Assembly (NCBI RefSeq): GCF_001730315.1
Contig: NZ_MIKC01000002.1
Span: forward strand, 1 to 64,000
DNA from: Enterococcus ureilyticus
Lineage (GTDB): Bacteria; Bacillota; Bacilli; Lactobacillales; Enterococcaceae
Direction of reading: 5' to 3'
Length of the DNA: 64,000 nucleotides
Shown here in pieces: positions 62,974 to 64,000 of the stretch. Below the pieces are notes generated by a model. The model worked only from the letters and a program-made list of their open reading frames with translations, was not told where the DNA came from and made no database searches. A program made the translations under genes and the position numbers. Every line of letters starts with the position of its first letter. Within the stretch, counting starts at the first letter, position 1.

Positions 62974-64000
62974 ATGAACTATTGGAATCGGGCAATATGC
63001 AGCGTGACAAGAAGAAAAGGAAAATCAGTAATCTTATTTGCCGTTATTTTTATATTAGGAAACGTTATAGCAGGATCGATTGCTATTCAGCAATCCACTG
63101 CGAATGTAGAAAAGAAAATCAAGCATGATCTAGGTGCGACTGTAAGTGTTGATTTTGACTATCAAAAAATGATGGATGAAGGGGAAACAGTATCGCCAAC
63201 CTCTTTAAAAGTAGAGGATATGAAAAAACTAGGTGAGTCTACCTATGTGAAGGAATTTGATTATAATGTGAAATCCAGCTTAATCGTCAAAAAAATCAAA
63301 ACTTATGAGATGAAAAATACAGCTGACTTTGGCGGAATGCCTAAAGTATTAAATCTTAAGGGAAATAACCTACTAGAGCCGTTAGATTTTAAAGACAAGA
63401 AAGTCAAACTTGTGGAAGGGCGGACCTTTAAGCAAGAGGAAATCAACAATGGGAAAGATGTCGCTATCATGTCAAAAAAGGTGGCAGAAGAAAATGGGTT
63501 TAATGTTGGGGACAAAGTCGTTTTAGATAGTTTAGTTGTGGATTACAAACAGGATGGTTCACAAGAAGAACTAGCGAGCCAAGACCATCCTGTTGAAATT
63601 ATTGGTCTGTTTGATCCGATTAGTGTTGAAAAGAAAAAGTCAGATGGAAAAGAGCAACAAGGAATGAATGAGCAGTTTATGGAAACTGAACAATTCAATA
63701 CGCTCTATATGCCAAATGACGCTGTGATCAATATCAATCAAGCTGAATTTGATAAAGGGAAAGAATTACTACCAGATCGGTATAAAAATACGGATGGAAC
63801 TGAAGCAACAGTGGACGATATGAATCAAATCGTACCTGTCTATGTCCTTAAAACACCAGAAGATGTCGAAGCTTTTAAAGAAGAAGCCAAGCCATTGATT
63901 CCAGAAGGCTACAAGTTAACAGCTTCGACCGATCAATACGATCAAGTTGGAGGGACATTCAAAAAAATGTCGCAAATTTCTGGTTATGTTGTTCTTTTGG
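62974..64000 (+). CDS. FtsX-type ABC transporter permease, N-terminal part (runs off window)
   Basis: At least 342 codons, cut by the window end. It starts at ATG 62974 behind GGAAAGG. One membrane helix (about 19-40, SVILFAVIFILGNVIAGSIAI) is followed by a large extracellular domain (EGRTFKQEEINNGKDVAIMSKKVAEENGFNVGDKV is the typical MacB core). Another helix starts at the very end. The gene is longer than the first permease in the same array. Probably the second permease of a Vex-like three-component exporter, with a further ATPase possible beyond the window. Confidence 0.85.
   Translation, partial: MNYWNRAICSVTRRKGKSVILFAVIFILGNVIAGSIAIQQSTANVEKKIKHDLGATVSVDFDYQKMMDEGETVSPTSLKVEDMKKLGESTYVKEFDYNVKSSLIVKKIKTYEMKNTADFGGMPKVLNLKGNNLLEPLDFKDKKVKLVEGRTFKQEEINNGKDVAIMSKKVAEENGFNVGDKVVLDSLVVDYKQDGSQEELASQDHPVEIIGLFDPISVEKKKSDGKEQQGMNEQFMETEQFNTLYMPNDAVININQAEFDKGKELLPDRYKNTDGTEATVDDMNQIVPVYVLKTPEDVEAFKEEAKPLIPEGYKLTASTDQYDQVGGTFKKMSQISGYVVLL

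Overview
The window is a low-GC Firmicutes chromosome segment. Its content points to the genus Enterococcus: an SMK-box (SAM-III) riboswitch before metK, WxL/DUF916 surface clusters, an Asp23/Gls24-AmaP-GlsB stress cluster, an intrinsic fosX-type gene, and T-box leaders on leuS and an amino-acid transporter. No phage, plasmid, insertion-sequence, rRNA, tRNA or CRISPR signature was seen. Species assignment is not possible from the sequence alone.

Layout. 1-7.6 kb: the tail of a GH1 glycosidase, an exported histidine phosphatase, a tyrosine phosphatase, a deaminase, a cupin/peptide-binding-protein pair, GrpB-like and GNAT genes, and a MerR regulator/flavodoxin-like reductase operon behind a textbook 19-bp-spacer MerR promoter. 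7.1-17.5 kb: small unknown genes, then an OmpR-type regulator with a degenerate receiver, followed by a WxL cell-surface (Csc-like) operon. The operon holds a large beta-helix/DUF11/WxL protein, a small sortase-anchored protein, two more WxL proteins, a DUF916-DUF3324 membrane protein, an unknown membrane protein and a signal peptidase I variant. 17.5-19.7 kb: SMK-box and metK, then a 132-bp perfect tandem repeat.

19.7-34.5 kb: an MFS exporter, LysE exporter, esterase, TetR plus a heterodimeric ABC exporter, the YtqB/YtqA tRNA-modification pair, a PAP2 phosphatase, a DUF1700-DUF4097 pair and a LysM autolysin. 34.5-40.1 kb: a Leu T-box and leuS, fosX, and an ABC-F protein behind a leader-peptide/terminator attenuator. 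40.4-44.8 kb: a second four-gene surface locus with a secreted beta-helix adhesin, a membrane-tethered Ig-like protein, a small secreted protein sharing the adhesin's C-terminal domain, and an FPxNG-type wall-anchor protein. This locus has no WxL or DUF916 protein and is the best candidate for an undescribed system.

45-54 kb: a rhodanese, WrbA, a predicted histidine ABC transporter under two tandem T-boxes with CAC specifiers, a class-I amidotransferase, a peptide-binding lipoprotein and the amaP-DUF2273-asp23-glsB cluster. 54-64 kb: ribosomal protein L25 with a long attenuated leader, RsuA-type pseudouridine synthase, HAD nucleotidase, GNAT, uridine kinase, and a two-component system next to an FtsX-type ABC system whose ATPase has lost several catalytic residues. 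The last permease runs off the window end.
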